Shown here piece by piece: positions 62,723 through 64,000 of a DNA stretch of 64,000 nucleotides (the stretch's first letter is position 1; the number at the start of each line of letters is the position of its first letter). The position numbers and the translations under genes were made by a program. The DNA is from Trichomonas vaginalis G3. Lineage: Eukaryota > Parabasalia > Trichomonadida > Trichomonadidae. Under the pieces are notes generated by a model. The model saw nothing but the letters and a program-made list of their open reading frames with translations, ran no database searches and was not told the DNA's origin. The stretch spans positions 35,975,896 through 36,039,895 of the forward strand of contig NC_067206.1 of the NCBI RefSeq assembly GCF_026262505.1, in the 5' to 3' direction.

Positions 62723-63466
62723 ATGACAGCATTCCAGAAGATGAAAGACGGATTAGAGTTCCTTAAGCATGCAGGAACACAAGAAGTATTTCAAGTAATG
62801 AATAACTTTCCTCAGTACCCATTTTTCTTTTTAATTGAGGTACTTTGGAGCTGCCACGGAGTTAAAAAATCAATATCCACCAAGAAATCAGAGAATGATA
62901 GCATGCTTAATAGAATTTTACAGCTCATACTATGCTTTTTAGTTTCTTTAGTTATGACTTTTGCAGGACGCGAGCTTTCAGCACAAGTTTTCCATAAGAC
63001 CTCACCAATATCATCAAAACCAATCCTAATCCCAATTTTTTGCGGCGTTTACGCGTTAATGTTTTTGACACCTTACGATATCTTCTTCAAAATTTCAAGC
63101 TTATTGTATTACTTCACAGCCTTATTCCAAGGCATTAATGAAATGAGAATATTTTTAAGAATTATCGAGTGGTCAAAAAAGAAAGATTTTATATACACAA
63201 ATACTTCATTTGGTCTCTACTTTGGCATTTTAATTGTAGAGTTCAAGTATATTGTAGAATTATGCATGAGAAAGTTTTATCATGGAAAAAGAACAAGCAT
63301 TACAACATTCTGGCAGATAACAAAGAATGCTCTGATTGTATTTACTTATTATATTGCAATCAATTACGGAGAAATCTCGAAAGAAAACAGAAATCTTAAA
63401 ATACCAGAAATTCTTATGGGTTTAGCAATGGGAATTCTCAACGCTTCTGCTATTCTTAGTGATTAA
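62723..63466 (+). CDS. TRIC-like intracellular cation channel, 247 aa
   Basis: About seven hydrophobic helices are visible, for example FFFLIEVLWSCHGV, ILQLILCFLVSLVMTFAG, ILIPIFCGVYALMFL and EILMGLAMGILNASAI. The segment FLTPYDIFFKISSLLYYFTA followed by GINEMRIFLRIIEWS has the layout of the TRIC family, where a FxPxD motif precedes a KEV-like charged helix. In animals TRIC trimers pass K+ across the ER membrane to balance Ca release. The match is by pattern and length (TRIC proteins are 230-300 aa). The KEV triplet is replaced by NEM here, so the assignment is tentative. Confidence 0.5.
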   Translation: MTAFQKMKDGLEFLKHAGTQEVFQVMNNFPQYPFFFLIEVLWSCHGVKKSISTKKSENDSMLNRILQLILCFLVSLVMTFAGRELSAQVFHKTSPISSKPILIPIFCGVYALMFLTPYDIFFKISSLLYYFTALFQGINEMRIFLRIIEWSKKKDFIYTNTSFGLYFGILIVEFKYIVELCMRKFYHGKRTSITTFWQITKNALIVFTYYIAINYGEISKENRNLKIPEILMGLAMGILNASAILSD

Positions 63467-63600
63467 ATGTATTTTTATGCTTTTTTTATAAATAATTTTT
63501 AAAATATTTGTACAATAATTAAAAGTTTAAATTAAACTTTGAGTATAAATCAATATATTAAACAGTCACGAGTTGGTTTATTGCAGCAACCTTATTGCAA

Positions 63601-63999
63601 TTACTCAAAATCAAGTGATTCAATAAGGATACTTCCTTTTGAATTTGTAAAATGAAGAACCAATTCATCATCTGAGTAGCGATCTAAGAATTTACCATCT
63701 TTATCAACTGGAGCATTAGTTTTTTTCATTGTTTTTTGATTTAGATGATAGGCATCAAAACTATCAAAGTTTCCTTTGACATTACCTTTTCCAATACTTG
63801 GAACATCCAAAAATTTAATATGAACGTTTATATCTGAATATGGGAAAAATAATATTGAATTACCAGCTGGTGGCTGCATTTGTGATTCAGATCCCTTCTT
63901 CTCTATCTTTGTTATTAAGAATTTAATATTCTTTCCTAAAAATGGAATCGAATTTTTAAGATTTGAATTTATTTTGGCAATAGTTGCTTCATCTTTGTT
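63601..63999 (-). CDS. Hypothetical protein, 5' end cut by the window edge
   Basis: The frame is open to the right border, so at least 132 residues are encoded and the N-terminus is missing; the first internal Met at 63879 is not the likely start. Visible parts are NSNLKNSIPFLGKNIKFLI, INVHIKFLDVPSIGKGNVKG, YHLNQKTMKKTNAPVDKDGK and a C-terminal strand-rich end (SDDELVLHFTNSKGSILIES). The alternating pattern suggests a beta-rich domain. No family is recognised. It converges with the TRIC-like gene across 134 bases. Confidence 0.55.
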   Translation of the reverse strand, partial: NKDEATIAKINSNLKNSIPFLGKNIKFLITKIEKKGSESQMQPPAGNSILFFPYSDINVHIKFLDVPSIGKGNVKGNFDSFDAYHLNQKTMKKTNAPVDKDGKFLDRYSDDELVLHFTNSKGSILIESLDFE

Positions 64000-64000
64000 G

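Overview
The window looks like nuclear DNA of a trichomonad parabasalid, most likely a Tritrichomonas-like species. The base composition is strongly AT-rich and genes are compact with no introns I can see. There are ankyrin-repeat proteins with the trichomonad-type N-terminal domain (DUF3447-like), a GT61 glycosyltransferase, short C2-domain proteins, a YqhD-like iron alcohol dehydrogenase and Polinton (Maverick) DNA. The species is inferred from gene families only.

Layout. 1-736 is the edge of a transposase-like gene. About 1500-3290 is the end fragment of a Polinton, closed by a 22-bp terminal inverted repeat (TIR). 3292-10383 is host-like DNA: a type I membrane glycoprotein, a chromodomain protein, a possible structured RNA, a homeodomain protein and a 113-bp tandem repeat. 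10384-18437 is a second, larger Polinton part that starts with the same 22-bp TIR in the opposite orientation. It carries an unknown 373-aa gene, a broken family-B DNA polymerase, a whole-looking integrase, two small genes and the C-terminal part of a primase-helicase. It stops abruptly against the 3' end of a C2-domain gene, followed by a GT61 glycosyltransferase.

20878-34604 repeats 4880-18437, host genes and Polinton alike, but with small length differences every 15-25 bases. It ends in exactly 25 N (34605-34629). A second error-rich copy, of the alcohol dehydrogenase region, follows at 34630-37185, then another broken Polinton primase-helicase piece (37190-38756). I read the whole 20878-38756 block as unpolished long-read gap filling, so most broken frames there are probably not biological.

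38757-64000 is ordinary sequence: an intact alcohol dehydrogenase, a roughly 6.4-kb ankyrin gene made mostly of near-identical 201-bp repeats, a TPR protein, a cysteine-rich discoidin-like protein, a VIT/vWA gene, a second ankyrin gene behind a nest of inverted repeats, a long coiled-coil protein, an NT-C2 protein, a low-complexity protein with TQT motifs, a TRIC-like membrane protein and a partial gene at the edge. Several host genes are interrupted at homopolymers, which may also be sequence error.

The least explained signals are a short GC-rich double-hairpin element. It recurs in the Polinton parts, partly in frame inside genes, and one pair shows a compensatory change. Also notable are a shared Polinton upstream motif, GTCAC-bearing 121-bp repeats placed between convergent genes in both Polinton parts, and a possible structured RNA at 7477-7597.
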